Shown here: positions 12,081 to 27,482 of the stretch, one piece after another | Layout: each line of letters begins with the position of its first letter | Position numbering within the stretch: the stretch's first letter is position 1 | Assembly (NCBI GenBank): GCA_963971575.1 | Contig: OZ020619.1 | Span: forward strand, 19,970,813-20,034,812 | DNA length: 64,000 nucleotides | Source: Liopterus haemorrhoidalis | Lineage: Eukaryota; Arthropoda; Insecta; Coleoptera; Dytiscidae | Direction: 5' to 3' | Notes under the pieces: generated by a model | The model's input: only the letters and a program-made list of their open reading frames with translations | Told to the model about the DNA's origin: nothing | Database searches by the model: none | Made by a program: the position numbers and the translations under genes

Positions 12081-14345
12081 ATTAACTTTACAGTAAAAAA
12101 TGTATAATAAATATTGTTGGAAATAAGAAGACAAATCTTTTATTCAAATACAATTTTTTGATTGGATAAATATTTAAAGAGTTATGGCGGGAAAACAATT
12201 TTGTGGTTGAAATTTAGTTTACTCCCTTATTATTAACTTTACAGTAAAAAATTTATAATAAATATTGTTGAAAATAAGAAGAGAAATCTTTTATTCAAAT
12301 ACAATTTTTTGATTGGATAAATATTTAAAGAGTTATGGCGGGAAAACCATTTTGTGGTTAAAATTTAGTTAACTCCCTTATTATTAACTTTACAGTAAAA
12401 AATGTATTATAAATATTGTTGGAAATAAGAAGACAAATCTTTTATTCAAATACAATTTTTTGATTGGATAAATATTTAAAGAGTTATGGCGGGAAAACAA
12501 TTTTGTGGTTAAAATTTAGTTAACTCCCTTATTATTAACTTAACAGTAAAAAATGTATAATAAATATTGTTGGAAATAAGAAGACAAATCTTTTATTCAA
12601 ATACAATTTTTTGATTGGATAAATATTTAAAGAGTTATGGCGGGAAAACAATTTTGTGGTTAAAATTTAGTTAACTCCCTTATTAATAACTTTACAGTAA
12701 AAAATGTATAATAAATATTGTTGGAAATAAGAAGACAAATCTTTTATTCAAATACAATTTTTTGAATGGATAAATATTTAAAGAGTTATGGCGGGAAAAC
12801 CATTTTGTGGTTAAAATTTAGTTAACTCCCTTATTATTAACTTTACAGTAAAAAATGTATTATAAATGTTGTTGGAAATAAGAAGACAAATCTTTTATTA
12901 AAATACAATTTTTTGATTGGATAAATATTTAAAGAGTTATGGCGGGAAAACAATTTTGTGGTTAAAATTTAGTTAACTCCCTTATTATTAACTTTACAGT
13001 AAAAAATGTATTATAAATATTGTTGGAAATAAGAAGACAAATCTTTTATTCAAATACAATTTTTTGATTGGATAAATATTTAAAGAGTTATGGCGGGAAA
13101 ACAATTTTGTGGTTAAAATTTAGTTAACTCCCTTATTATTAACTTAACAGTAAAAAATGTATAATAAATATTGTTGGAAATAAGAAGACAAATCTTTTAT
13201 TCAAATACAATTTTTTGATTGGATAAATATTTAAAGAGTTATGGCGGGAAAACAATTTTGTGGTTAAAATTTAGTTAACTCCCTTATTAATAACTTTACA
13301 GTAAAAAATGTATAATAAATATTGTTGGAAATAAGAAGACAAATCTTTTATTCAAATACAATTTTTTGAATGGATAAATATTTAAAGAGTTATGGCGGGA
13401 AAACAATTTTGTGGTTAAAATTTAGTTAACTCCCTTATTATTAACTTTACAGTAAAAAATGTATAATAAATATTGTTGGAAATAAGAAGACAAATCTTTT
13501 ATTCAAATACAATTTTTTGATTGGATAAATATTTAAAGAGTTATGGCGGGAAAACAATTTTGTGGTTGAAATTTAGTTTACTCCCTTATTATTAACTTTA
13601 CAGTAAAAAATTTATAATAAATATTGTTGAAAATAAGAAGAGAAATCTTTTATTCAAATACAATTTTTTGATTGGATAAATATTTAAAGAGTTATGGCGG
13701 GAAAACCATTTTGTGGTTAAAATTTAGTTAACTCCCTTATTATTAACTTTACAGTAAAAAATGTATTATAAATATTGTTGGAAATAAGAAGACAAATCTT
13801 TTATTCAAATACAATTTTTTGATTGGATAAATATTTAAAGAGTTATGGCGGGAAAACAATTTTGTGGTTAAAATTTAGTTAACTCCCTTATTATTAACTT
13901 AACAGTAAAAAATGTATAATAAATATTGTTGGAAATAAGAAGACAAATCTTTTATTCAAATACAATTTTTTGATTGGATAAATATTTAAAGAGTTATGGC
14001 GGGAAAACAATTTTGTGGTTAAAATTTAGTTAACTCCCTTATTAATAACTTTACAGTAAAAAATGTATAATAAATATTGTTGGAAATAAGAAGACAAATC
14101 TTTTATTCAAATACAATTTTTTGAATGGATAAATATTTAAAGAGTTATGGCGGGAAAACCATTTTGTGGTTAAAATTTAGTTAACTCCCTTATTATTAAC
14201 TTTACAGTAAAAAATGTATTATAAATGTTGTTGGAAATAAGAAGACAAATCTTTTATTAAAATACAATTTTTTGATTGGATAAATATTTAAAGAGTTATG
14301 GCGGGAAAACAATTTTGTGGTTAAAATTTAGTTAACTCCCTTATT
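12081..14345. repeat. Nine-monomer (1359-bp) higher-order repeat
   Basis: Monomers 81-86 and 90-95 follow the same order and share two private variants: 'tggttgaaattt' at 12204 and 13563, and 'aagaagagaaatc' in the following monomer of each. A related pair of variants also occurs at 8731 and just after it, 23 monomers upstream of the first. Confidence 0.75.
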
Positions 14346-16761
14346 AATAACTTTACAGTAAAAAATGTTTAATAAATATTGTTGGAAATAAGAAGACAAA
14401 TCTTTTATTCAAATACAATTTTTTGATTGGATAAATATTTAAAGAGTTATGGCGGGAAAACAATTTTGTGGTTAAAATTTAGTTAACTCCCTTATTATTA
14501 ACTTTACAGTAAAAAATGTATTATAAATATTGTTGGAAATAAGAAGACAAATCTTTTATTCAAATACAATTTTTTGATTGGATAAATATTTAAAGAGTTA
14601 TGGCGGGAAAACAATTTTGTGGTTAAAATTTAGTTAACTCCCTTATTATTAACTTAACAGTAAAAAATGTATAATAAATATTGTTGGAAATAAGAAGACA
14701 AATCTTTTATTCAAATACAATTTTTTGATTGGATAAATATTTAAAGAGTTATGGCGGGAAAACAATTTTGTGGTTAAAATTTAGTTAACTCCCTTATTAA
14801 TAACTTTACAGTAAAAAATGTATAATAAATATTGTTGGAAATAAGAAGACAAATCTTTTATTCAAATACAATTTTTTGAATGGATAAATATTTAAAGAGT
14901 TATGGCGGGAAAACCATTTTGTGGTTAAAATTTAGTTAACTCCCTTATTATTAACTTTACAGTAAAAAATGTATTATAAATGTTGTTGGAAATAAGAAGA
15001 CAAATCTTTTATTAAAATACAATTTTTTGATTGGATAAATATTTAAAGAGTTATGGCGGGAAAACCATTTTGTGGTTAAAATTTAGTTAACTCCCTTATT
15101 ATTAACTTAACAGTAAAAAATGTATTATAAATGTTGTTGGAAATAAGAAGACAAATCTTTTATTAAAATACAATTTTTTGATTGGATAAATATTTAAAGA
15201 GTTATGGCGGGAAAACAATTTTGTGGTTAAAATTTAGTTAACTCCCTTATTAATAACTTTACAGTAAAAAATGTATTATAAATATTGTTGGAAATAAGAA
15301 GACAAATCTTTTATTCAAATACAATTTTTTGATTGGATAAATATTTAAAGAGTTATGGCGGGAAAACAATTTTGTGGTTAAAATTTAGTTAACTCCCTTA
15401 TTAATAACTTTACAGTAAAAAATGTTTTATAAATATTGTTGGAAATAAGAAGACAAATCTTTTATTCAAATACAATTTTTTGATTGGATAAATATTTAAA
15501 GAGTTATGGCGGGAAAACAATTTTGTGGTTAAAATTTAGTTTACTCCCTTATTATTAACTTTACAGTAAAAAATTTATAATAAATATTGTTGAAAATAAG
15601 AAGACAAATCTTTTATTAAAATACAATTTTTTGATTGGATAAATATTTAAAGAGTTATGGCGGGAAAACAATTTTGTGGTTAAAATTTAGTTAACTCCCT
15701 TATTATTAACTTAACAGTAAAAAATGTATAATAAATATTGTTGGAAATAAGAAGACAAATCTTTTATTCAAATACAATTTTTTGATTGGATAAATATTTA
15801 AAGAGTTATGGCGGGAAAACAATTTTGTGGTTAAAATTTAGTTAACTCCCTTATTAATAACTTTACAGTAAAAAATGTATATTAAATAATGTTGGAAATA
15901 AGAAGACAAATCTTTTATTCAAATACAATTTTTTGATTGGATAAATATTTAAAGAGTTATGGCGGGAAAACCATTTTGTGGTTAAAATTTAGTTAACTCC
16001 CTTATTATTAACTTTACAGTAAAAAATGTATTATAAATGTTGTTGGAAATAAGAAGACAAATCTTTTATTAAAATACAATTTTTTGATTGGATAAATATT
16101 TAAAGAGTTATGGCGGGAAAACAATTTTGTGGTTAAAATTTAGTTAACTCCCTTATTAATAACTTTACAGTAAAAAATGTTTAATAAATATTGTTGGAAA
16201 TAAGAAGACAAATCTTTTATTCAAATACAATTTTTTGATTGGATAAATATTTAAAGAGTTATGGCGGGAAAACAATTTTGTGGTTAAAATTTAGTTAACT
16301 CCCTTATTATTAACTTTACAGTAAAAAATGTATTATAAATATTGTTGGAAATAAGAAGACAAATCTTTTATTCAAATACAATTTTTTGATTGGATAAATA
16401 TTTAAAGAGTTATGGCGGGAAAACAATTTTGTGGTTAAAATTTAGTTAACTCCCTTATTATTAACTTAACAGTAAAAAATGTATAATAAATATTGTTGGA
16501 AATAAGAAGACAAATCTTTTATTCAAATACAATTTTTTGATTGGATAAATATTTAAAGAGTTATGGCGGGAAAACAATTTTGTGGTTAAAATTTAGTTAA
16601 CTCCCTTATTAATAACTTTACAGTAAAAAATGTATAATAAATATTGTTGGAAATAAGAAGACAAATCTTTTATTCAAATACAATTTTTTGAATGGATAAA
16701 TATTTAAAGAGTTATGGCGGGAAAACAATTTTGTGGTTAAAATTTAGTTAACTCCCTTATT
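14195..16761. repeat. 17-monomer block, copy 2 of 9514-12080
   Basis: It reproduces the upstream block at a 31-monomer offset. The copies part ways after the monomer that carries GAATGG together with aaaacaatttt. Confidence 0.75.
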
Positions 16762-19700
16762 ATTAACTTTACAGTAAAAAATGTATTATAAATGTTGTTG
16801 GAAATAAGAAGACAAATCTTTTATTAAAATACAATTTTTTGATTGGATAAATATTTAAAGAGTTATGGCGGGAAAACCATTTTGTGGTTAAAATTTAGTT
16901 AACTCCCTTATTATTAACTTTACAGTAAAAAATGTATTATAAATGTTGTTGGAAATAAGAAGACAAATCTTTTATTAAAATACAATTTTTTGATTGGATA
17001 AATATTTAAAGAGTTATGGCGGGAAAACAATTTTGTGGTTAAAATTTAGTTAACTCCCTTATTAATAACTTTACAGTAAAAAATGTATTATAAATATTGT
17101 TGGAAATAAGAAGACAAATCTTTTATTCAAATACAATTTTTTGATTGGATAAATATTTAAAGAGTTATGGCGGGAAAACAATTTTGTGGTTAAAATTTAG
17201 TTAACTCCCTTATTAATAACTTTACAGTAAAAAATGTTTTATAAATATTGTTGGAAATAAGAAGACAAATCTTTTATTCAAATACAATTTTTTGATTGGA
17301 TAAATATTTAAAGAGTTATGGCGGGAAAACAATTTTGTGGTTAAAATTTAGTTTACTCCCTTATTATTAACTTTACAGTAAAAAATTTATAATAAATATT
17401 GTTGAAAATAAGAAGACAAATCTTTTATTAAAATACAATTTTTTGATTGGATAAATATTTAAAGAGTTATGGCGGGAAAACAACTTTGTGGTTAAAATTT
17501 AGTTAACTCCCTTATTATTAACTTAACAGTAAAAAATGTATAATAAATATTGTTGGAAATAAGAAGACAAATCTTTTATTCAAATACAATTTTTTGATTG
17601 GATAAATATTTAAAGAGTTATGGCGGGAAAACAATTTTGTGGTTAAAATTTAGTTTACTCCCTTATTATTAACTTTACAGTAAAAAATTTATAATAAATA
17701 TTGTTGAAAATAAGAAGACAAATCTTTTATTCAAATACAATTTTTTGATTGGATAAATATTTAAAGAGTTATGGCGGGAAAACAATTTTGTGGTTAAAAT
17801 TTAGTTAACTCCCTTATTAATAACTTTACAGCAAAAAGTGTATTATAAATATTGTTGGAAATAAGAAGACAAATCTTTTATTCAAATACAATTTTTTGAT
17901 TGGATAAATATTTAAAGAGTTATGGCGGGAAAACAATTTTGTGGTTAAAATTTAGTTAACTCCCTTATTAATAACTTTACAGTAAAAAATGTATAATAAA
18001 TAATGTTGGAAATAAGAAGACAAATCTTTTATTCAAATACAATTTTTTGATTGGATAAATATTTAAAGAGTTATGGCGGGAAAACCATTTTGTGGTTAAA
18101 ATTTAGTTAACTCCCTTATTATTAACTTTACAGTAAAAAATGTATTATAAATGTTGTTGGAAATAAGAAGACAAATCTTTTATTAAAATACAATTTTTTG
18201 ATTGGATAAATATTTAAAGAGTTATGGCGGGAAAACAATTTTGTGGTTAAAATTTAGTTAACTCCCTTATTAATAACTTTACAGTAAAAAATGTATTATA
18301 AATATTGTTGGAAATAAGAAGACAAATCTTTTATTCAAATACAATTTTTTGATTGGATAAATATTTAAAGAGTTATGGCGGGAAAACAATTTTGTGGTTA
18401 AAATTTAGTTTACTCCCTTATTATTAACTTTACAGTAAAAAATTTATAATAAATATTGTTGAAAATAAGAAGACAAATCTTTTATTCAAATACAATTTTT
18501 TGATTGGATAAATATTTAAAGAGTTATGGCGGGAAAACAATTTTGTGGTTAAAATTTAGTTAACTCCCTTATTAATAACTTTACAGTAAAAAATGTTTTA
18601 TAAATATTGTTGGAAATAAGAAGACAAATCTTTTATTCAAATACAATTTTTTGATTGGATAAATATTTAAAGAGTTATGGCGGGAAAACAATTTTGTGGT
18701 TAAAATTTAGTTAACTCCCTTATTATTAACTTTACAGTAAAAAATGTATTATAAATATTGTTGGAAATAAGAAGACAAATCTTTTATTCAAATACAATTT
18801 TTTGATTGGATAAATATTTAAAGAGTTATGGCGGGAAAACAATTTTGTGGTTAAAATTTAGTTAACTCCCTTATTATTAACTTAACAGTAAAAAATGTAT
18901 AATAAATATTGTTGGAAATAAGAAGACAAATCTTTTATTCAAATACAATTTTTTGATTGGATAAATATTTAAAGAGTTATGGCGGGAAAACAATTTTGTG
19001 GTTAAAATTTAGTTTACTCCCTTATTATTAACTTTACAGTAAAAAATTTATAATAAATATTGTTGAAAATAAGAAGACAAATCTTTTATTCAAATACAAT
19101 TTTTTGATTGGATAAATATTTAAAGAGTTATGGCGGGAAAACAATTTTGTGGTTAAAATTTAGTTAACTCCCTTATTAATAACTTTACAGCAAAAAATGT
19201 ATTATAAATATTGTTGGAAATAAGAAGACAAATCTTTTATTCAAATACAATTTTTTGATTGGATAAATATTTAAAGAGTTATGGCGGGAAAACAATTTTG
19301 TGGTTAAAATTTAGTTAACTCCCTTATTAATAACTTTACAGTAAAAAATGTATAATAAATAATGTTGGAAATAAGAAGACAAATCTTTTATTCAAATACA
19401 ATTTTTTGATTGGATAAATATTTAAAGAGTTATGGCGGGAAAACCATTTTGTGGTTAAAATTTAGTTAACTCCCTTATTATTAACTTTACAGTAAAAAAT
19501 GTATTATAAATGTTGTTGGAAATAAGAAGACAAATCTTTTATTAAAATACAATTTTTTGATTGGATAAATATTTAAAGAGTTATGGCGGGAAAACAATTT
19601 TGTGGTTAAAATTTAGTTAACTCCCTTATTCATAACTTTACAGTAAAAAATGTATTATAAATATTGTTGGAAATAAGAAGACAAATCTTTTATTCAAATA

Positions 19701-19781
19701 CAATTTTTTGATTGGATAAATATTTAAAGAGTTATGGCGGGAAAACAATTTTGTGGTTAAAATTTAGTTTACTCCCTTATT
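15252..19781. repeat. 30-monomer block, copy 2 of 1-4530
   Basis: This block repeats the monomer order of 1-4530, including several private variants. The same start order (types with ATTATAAAT, TTTTATAAAT, then TTTATAATAAAT) also begins a shorter related block at 10571. The copy at 10571 follows this one for only ten monomers before diverging. The block is evidence of segmental duplication inside the satellite. Confidence 0.85.
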
Positions 19782-22700
19782 ATTAACTTTACAGTAAAAA
19801 ATTTATAATAAATATTGTTGAAAATAAGAAGACAAATCTTTTATTCAAATACAATTTTTTGATTGGATAAATATTTAAAGAGTTATGGCGGGAAAACAAT
19901 TTTGTGGTTAAAATTTAGTTAACTCCCTTATTAATAACTTTACAGTAAAAAATGTTTAATAAATATTGTTGGAAATAAGAAGACAAATCTTTTATTCAAA
20001 TACAATTTTTTGATTGGATAAATATTTAAAGAGTTATGGCGGGAAAACAATTTTGTGGTTAAAATTTAGTTAACTCCCTTATTATTAACTTTACAGTAAA
20101 AAATGTATTATAAATATTGTTGGAAATAAGAAGACAAATCTTTTATTCAAATACAATTTTTTGATTGGATAAATATTTAAAGAGTTATGGCGGGAAAACA
20201 ATTTTGTGGTTAAAATTTAGTTAACTCCCTTATTATTAACTTAACAGTAAAAAATGTATAATAAATATTGTTGGAAATAAGAAGACAAATCTTTTATTCA
20301 AATACAATTTTTTGATTGGATAAATATTTAAAGAGTTATGGCGGGAAAACAATTTTGTGGTTAAAATTTAGTTAACTCCCTTATTAATAACTTTACAGTA
20401 AAAAATGTATAATAAATATTGTTGGAAATAAAAAGACAAATCTTTTATTCAAATACAATTTTTTGAATGGATAAATATTTAAAGAGTTATGGCGGGAAAA
20501 CCATTTTGTGGTTAAAATTTAGTTAACTCCCTTATTATTAACTTTACAGTAAAAAATGTATTATAAATGTTGTTGGAAATAAGAAGACAAATCTTTTATT
20601 AAAATACAATTTTTTGATTGGATAAATATTTAAAGAGTTATGGCGGGAAAACCATTTTGTGGTTAAAATTTAGTTAACTCCCTTATTAATAACTTTACAG
20701 TAAAAAATGTATTATAAATATTGTTGGAAATAAGAAGACAAATCTTTTATTCAAATACAATTTTTTGATTGGATAAATATTTAAAGAGTTATGGCGGGAA
20801 AACAATTTTGTGGTTAAAATTTAGTTAACTCCCTTATTATTAACTTTACAGTAAAAAATGTATAATAAATATTGTTGGAAATAAGAAGACAAATCTTTTA
20901 TTCAAATACAATTTTTTGATTGGATAAATATTTAAAGAGTTATGGCGGGAAAACCATTTTGTGGTTAAAATTTAGTTAACTCCCTTATTATTAACTTTAC
21001 AGTAAAAAATGTATTATAAATGTTGTTGGAAATAAGAAGACAAATCTTTTATTAAAATACAATTTTTTGATTGGATAAATATTTAAAGAGTTATGGCGGG
21101 AAAACAATTTTGTGGTTAAAATTTAGTTAACTCCCTTATTATTAACTTAACAGTAAAAAATGTATAATAAATATTGTTGGAAATAAGAAGACAAATCTTT
21201 TATTCAAATACAATTTTTTGATTGGATAAATATTTAAAGAGTTATGGCGGGAAAACAATTTTGTGGTTAAAATTTAGTTTACTCCCTTATTATTAACTTT
21301 ACAGTAAAAAATTTATAATAAATATTGTTGAAAATAAGAAGACAAATCTTTTATTCAAATACAATTTTTTGATTGGATAAATATTTAAAGAGTTATGGCG
21401 GGAAAACAATTTTGTGGTTAAAATTTAGTTAACTCCCTTATTAATAACTTTACAGTAAAAAATGTTAAATAAATATTGTTGGAAATAAGAAGACAAATCT
21501 TTTATTCAAATACAATTTTTTGATTGGATAAATATTTAAAGAGTTATGGCGGGAAAACAATTTTGTGGTTAAAATTTAGTTAACTCCCTTATTATTAACT
21601 TTACAGTAAAAAATGTATTATAAATATTGTTGGAAATAAGAAGACAAATCTTTTATTCAAATACAATTTTTTGATTGGATAAATATTTAAAGAGTTATGG
21701 CGGGAAAACAATTTTGTGGTTAAAATTTAGTTAACTCCCTTATTATTAACTTAACAGTAAAAAATGTATAATAAATATTGTTGGAAATAAGAAGACAAAT
21801 CTTTTATTCAAATACAATTTTTTGATTGGATAAATATTTAAAGAGTTATGGCGGGAAAACAATTTTGTGGTTAAAATTTAGTTAACTCCCTTATTAATAA
21901 CTTTACAGTAAAAAATGTATAATAAATATTGTTGGAAATAAGAAGACAAATCTTTTATTCAAATACAATTTTTTGAATGGATAAATATTTAAAGAGTTAT
22001 GGCGGGAAAACCATTTTGTGGTTAAAATTTAGTTAACTCCCTTATTATTAACTTTACAGTAAAAAATGTATTATAAATGTTGTTGGAAATAAGAAGACAA
22101 ATCTTTTATTCAAATACAATTTTTTGATTGGATAAATATTTAAAGAGTTATGGCGGGAAAACCATTTTGTGGTTAAAATTTAGTTAACTCCCTTATTATT
22201 AACTTTACAGTAAAAAATGTATTATAAATGTTGTTGGAAATAAGAAGACAAATCTTTTATTAAAATACAATTTTTTGATTGGATAAATATTTAAAGAGTT
22301 ATGGCGGGAAAACAATTTTGTGGTTAAAATTTAGTTAACTCCCTTATTAATAACTTTACAGTAAAAAATGTATTATAAATATTGTTGGAAATAAGAAGAC
22401 AAATCTTTTATTCAAATACAATTTTTTGATTGGATAAATATTTAAAGAGTTATGGCGGGAAAACAATTTTGTGGTTAAAATTTAGTTAACTCCCTTATTA
22501 TTAACTTAACAGTAAAAAATGTATAATAAATATTGTTGGAAATAAGAAGACAAATCTTTTATTCAAATACAATTTTTTGATTGGATAAATATTTAAAGAG
22601 TTATGGCGGGAAAACTATTTTGTGGTTAAAATTTAGTTTACTCCCTTATTATTAACTTTACAGTAAAAAATTTATAATAAATATTGTTGAAAATAAGAAG

Positions 22701-23556
22701 ACAAATCTTTTATTCAAATACAATTTTTTGATTGGATAAATATTTAAAGAGTTATGGCGGGAAAACAATTTTGTGGTTAAAATTTAGTTAACTCCCTTAT
22801 TAATAACTTTACAGTAAAAAATGTATTATAAATATTGTTGGAAATAAGAAGACAAATCTTTTATTCAAATACAATTTTTTGATTGGATAAATATTTAAAG
22901 AGTTATGGCGGGAAAACAATTTTGTGGTTAAAATTTAGTTAACTCCCTTATTAATAACTTTACAGTAAAAAATGTATAATAAATAATGTTGGAAATAAGA
23001 AGACAAATCTTTTATTCAATTACAATTTTTTGATTGGATAAATATTTAAAGAGTTATGGCGGGAAAACCATTTTGTGGTTAAAATTTAGTTAACTCCCTT
23101 ATTATTAACTTTACAGTAAAAAATGTATTATAAATGTTGTTGGAAATAAGAAGACAAATCTTTTATTAAAATACAATTTTTTGATTGGATAAATATTTAA
23201 AGAGTTATGGCGGGAAAACAATTTTGTGGTTAAAATTTAGTTAACTCCCTTATTAATAACTTTACAGTAAAAAATGTATTATAAATATTGTTGGAAATAA
23301 GAAGACAAATCTTTTATTCAAATACAATTTTTTGATTGGATAAATATTTAAAGAGTTATGGCGGGAAAACAATTTTGTGGTTAAAATTTAGTTAACTCCC
23401 TTATTATTAACTTTACAGTAAAAAATGTATTATAAATATTGTTGGAAATAAGAAGACAAATCTTTTATTCAAATACAATTTTTTGATTGGATAAATATTT
23501 AAAGAGTTATGGCGGGAAAACAATTTTGTGGTTAAAATTTAGTTAACTCCCTTATT

Positions 23557-26500
23557 ATTAACTTAACAGTAAAAAATGTATAATAAATATTGTTGGAAAT
23601 AAGAAGACAAATCTTTTATTCAAGTACAATTTTTTGATTGGATAAATATTTAAAGAGTTATGGCGGGAAAACAATTTTGTGGTTAAAATTTAGTTAACTC
23701 CCTTATTAATAACTTTACAGTAAAAAATGTATAATAAATATTGTTGGAAATAAGAAGACAAATCTTTTATTCAAATACAATTTTTTGAATGGATAAATAT
23801 TTAAAGAGTTATGGCGGGAAAACCATTTTGTGGTTAAAATTTAGTTAACTCCCTTATTATTAACTTTACAGTAAAAAATGTATTATAAATGTTGTTGGAA
23901 ATAAGAAGACAAATCTTTTATTAAAATACAATTTTTTGATTGGATAAATATTTAAAGAGTTATGGCGGGAAAACCATTTTGTGGTTAAAATTTAGTTAAC
24001 TCCCTTATTATTAACTTTACAGTAAAAAATGTATTATAAATGTTGTTGGAAATAAGAAGACAAATCTTTTATTACAATACAATTTTTTGATTGGATAAAT
24101 ATTTAAAGAGTTATGGCGGGAAAACAATTTTGTGGTTAAAATTTAGTTAACTCCCTTATTTATAACTTTACAGTAAAAAATGTATTATAAATATTGTTGG
24201 AAATAAGAAGACAAATCTTTTATTCAAATACAATTTTTTGATTGGATAAATATTTAAAGAGTTATGGCGGGAAAACAATTTTGTGGTTAAAATTTAGTTA
24301 ACTCCCTTATTAATAACTTTACAGTAAAAAATGTTTTATAAATATTGTTGGAAATAAGAAGACAAATCTTTTATTCAAATACAATTTTTTGATTGGATAA
24401 ATATTTAAAGAGTTATGGCGGGAAAACAATTTTGTGGTTAAAATTTAGTTTACTCCCTTATTATTAACTTTACAGTAAAAAATTTATAATAAATATTGTT
24501 GAAAATAAGAAGACAAATCTTTTATTAAAATACAATTTTTTGATTGGATAAATATTTAAAGAGTTATGGCGGGAAAACAATTTTGTGGTTAAAATTTAGT
24601 TAACTCCCTTATTATTAACTAAACAGTAAAAAATGTATAATAAATATTGTTGGAAATAAGAAGACAAATCTTTTATTCAAATACAATTTTTTGATTGGAT
24701 AAATATTTAAAGAGTTATGGCGGGAAAACAATTTTGTGGTTAAAATTTAGTTTACTCCCTTATTATTAACTTTACAGTAAAAAATTTATAATAAATATTG
24801 TTGAAAATAAGAAGACAAATCTTTTATTCAAATACAATTTTTTGATTGGATAAATATTTAAAGAGTTATGGCGGGAAAACAATTTTGTGGTTAAAATTTA
24901 GTTAACTCCCTTATTAATAACTTTACAGCAAAAAATGTAATATAAATATTGTTGGAAATAAGAAGACAAATCTTTTATTCAAATACAATTTTTTGATTGG
25001 ATAAATATTTAAAGAGTTATGGCGGGAAAACAATTTTGTGGTTAAAATTTAGTTAACTCCCTTATTAATAACTTTACAGTAAAAAATGTATAATAAATAA
25101 TGTTGGAAATAAGAAGACAAATCTTTTATTCAAATACAATTTTTTGATTGGATAAATATTTAAAGAGTTATGGCGGGAAAACCATTTTGTGGTTAAAATT
25201 TAGTTAACTCCCTTATTATTAACTTTACAGTAAAAAATGTATTATAAATGTTGTTGGAAATAAGAAGACAAATCTTTTATTAAAATACAATTTTTTGATT
25301 GGATAAATATTTAAAGAGTTATGGCGGGAAAACAATTTTGTGGTAAAAATTTAGTTAACTCCCTTATTAATAACTTTACAGTAAAAAATGTATTATAAAT
25401 ATTGTTGGAAATAAGAAGACAAATCTTTTATTCAAATACAATTTTTTGATTGGATAAATATTTAAAGAGTTATGGCGGGAAAACAATTTTGTGGTTAAAA
25501 TTTAGTTTACTCCCTTATTATTAACTTTACAGTAAAAAATTTATAATAAATATTGTTGAAAATAAGAAGACAAATCTTTTATTCAAATACAATTTTTTGA
25601 TTGGATAAATATTTAAAGAGTTATGGCGGGAAAACAATTTTGTGGTTAAAATTTAGTTAACTCCCTTATTAATAACTTTACAGTAAAAAATGTTTAATAA
25701 ATATTGTTGGAAATAAGAAGACAAATCTTTTATTCAAATACAATTTTTTGATTGGATAAATATTTAAAGAGTTATGGCGGGAAAACAATTTTGTGGTTAA
25801 AATTTAGTTAACTCCCTTATTATTAACTTTACAGTAAAAAATGTATTATAAATATTGTTGGAAATAAGAAGACAAATCTTTTATTCAAATACAATTTTTT
25901 GATTGGATAAATATTTAAAGAGTTATGGCGGGAAAACAATTTTGTGGTTAAAATTTAGTTAACTCCCTTATTATTAACTTAACAGTAAAAAATGTATAAT
26001 AAATATTGTTGGAAATAAGAAGACAAATCTTTTATTCAAATACAATTTTTTGATTGGATAAATATTTAAAGAGTTATGGCGGGAAAACAATTTTGTGGTT
26101 AAAATTTAGTTTACTCCCTTATTATTAACTTTACAGTAAAAAATTTATAATAAATATTGTTGAAAATAAGAAGACAAATCTTTTATTCAAATACAATTTT
26201 TTGATTGGATAAATATTTAAAGAGTTATGGCGGGAAAACAATTTTGTGGTTAAAATTTAGTTAACTCCCTTATTAATAACTTTACAGTAAAAAATGTATA
26301 ATAAATATTGTTGGAAATAAGAAGACAAATCTTTTATTCAAATACAATTTTTTGATTGGATAAATATTTAAAGAGTTATGGCGGGAAAACCATTTTGTGG
26401 TTAAAATTTAGTTAACTCCCTTATTATTAACTTTACAGTAAAAAATGTATTATAAATGTTGTTGGAAATAAGAAGACAAATCTTTTATTAAAATACAATT

Positions 26501-27482
26501 TTTTGATTGGATAAATATTTAAAGAGTTATGGCGGGAAAACAATTTTGTGGTTAAAATTTAGTTAACTCCCTTATTAATAACTTTACAGTAAAAAATGTA
26601 TTATAAATATTGTTGGAAATAAGAAGACAAATCTTTTATTCAAATACAATTTTTTGATTGGATAAATATTTAAAGAGTTATGGCGGGAAAACAATTTTGT
26701 GGTTAAAATTTAGTTTACTCCCTTATTATTAACTTTACAGTAAAAAATTTATAATAAATATTGTTGAAAATAAGAAGACAAATCTTTTATTCAAATACAA
26801 TTTTTTGATTGGATAAATATTTAAAGAGTTATGGCGGGAAAACAATTTTGTGGTTAAAATTTAGTTAACTCCCTTATTAATAACTTTACAGTAAAAAATG
26901 TTTAATAAATATTGTTGGAAATAAGAAGACAAATCTTTTATTCAAATACAATTTTTTGATTGGATAAATATTTAAAGAGTTATGGCGGGAAAACAATTTT
27001 GTGGTTAAAATTTAGTTAACTCCCTTATTATTAACTTTACAGTAAAAAATGTATTATAAATATTGTTGGAAATAAGAAGACAAATCTTTTATTCAAATAC
27101 AATTTTTTGATTGGATAAATATTTAAAGAGTTATGGCGGGAAAACAATTTTGTGGTTAAAATTTAGTTAACTCCCTTATTATTAACTTAACAGTAAAAAA
27201 TGTATAATAAATATTGTTGGAAATAAGAAGACAAATCTTTTATTCAAATACAATTTTTTGATTGGATAAATATTTAAAGAGTTATGGCGGGAAAACAATT
27301 TTGTGGTTAAAATTTAGTTAACTCCCTTATTAATAACTTTACAGTAAAAAATGTATAATAAATATTGTTGGAAATAAGAAGACAAATCTTTTATTCAAAT
27401 ACAATTTTTTGAATGGATAAATATTTAAAGAGTTATGGCGGGAAAACCATTTTGTGGTTAAAATTTAGTTAACTCCCTTATT
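23557..27482. repeat. 26-monomer block, copy 1 (copy 2 at 28238-32163)
   Basis: The block matches 28238-32163 at an offset of exactly 4681 bp (31 monomers). Six private markers support it: 'ttcaagtacaa' (23620 and 28301), 'ttattacaatac' (about 24070 and 28751), 'cttatttataac' (about 24157 and 28838), 'aactaaacag', 'gcaaaaaatgtaatata', and 'gtggtaaaaattt' (25341 and 30022). The type order agrees for 26 monomers and then diverges. The 31-monomer spacing is the same as between 9514 and 14195. Confidence 0.9.
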
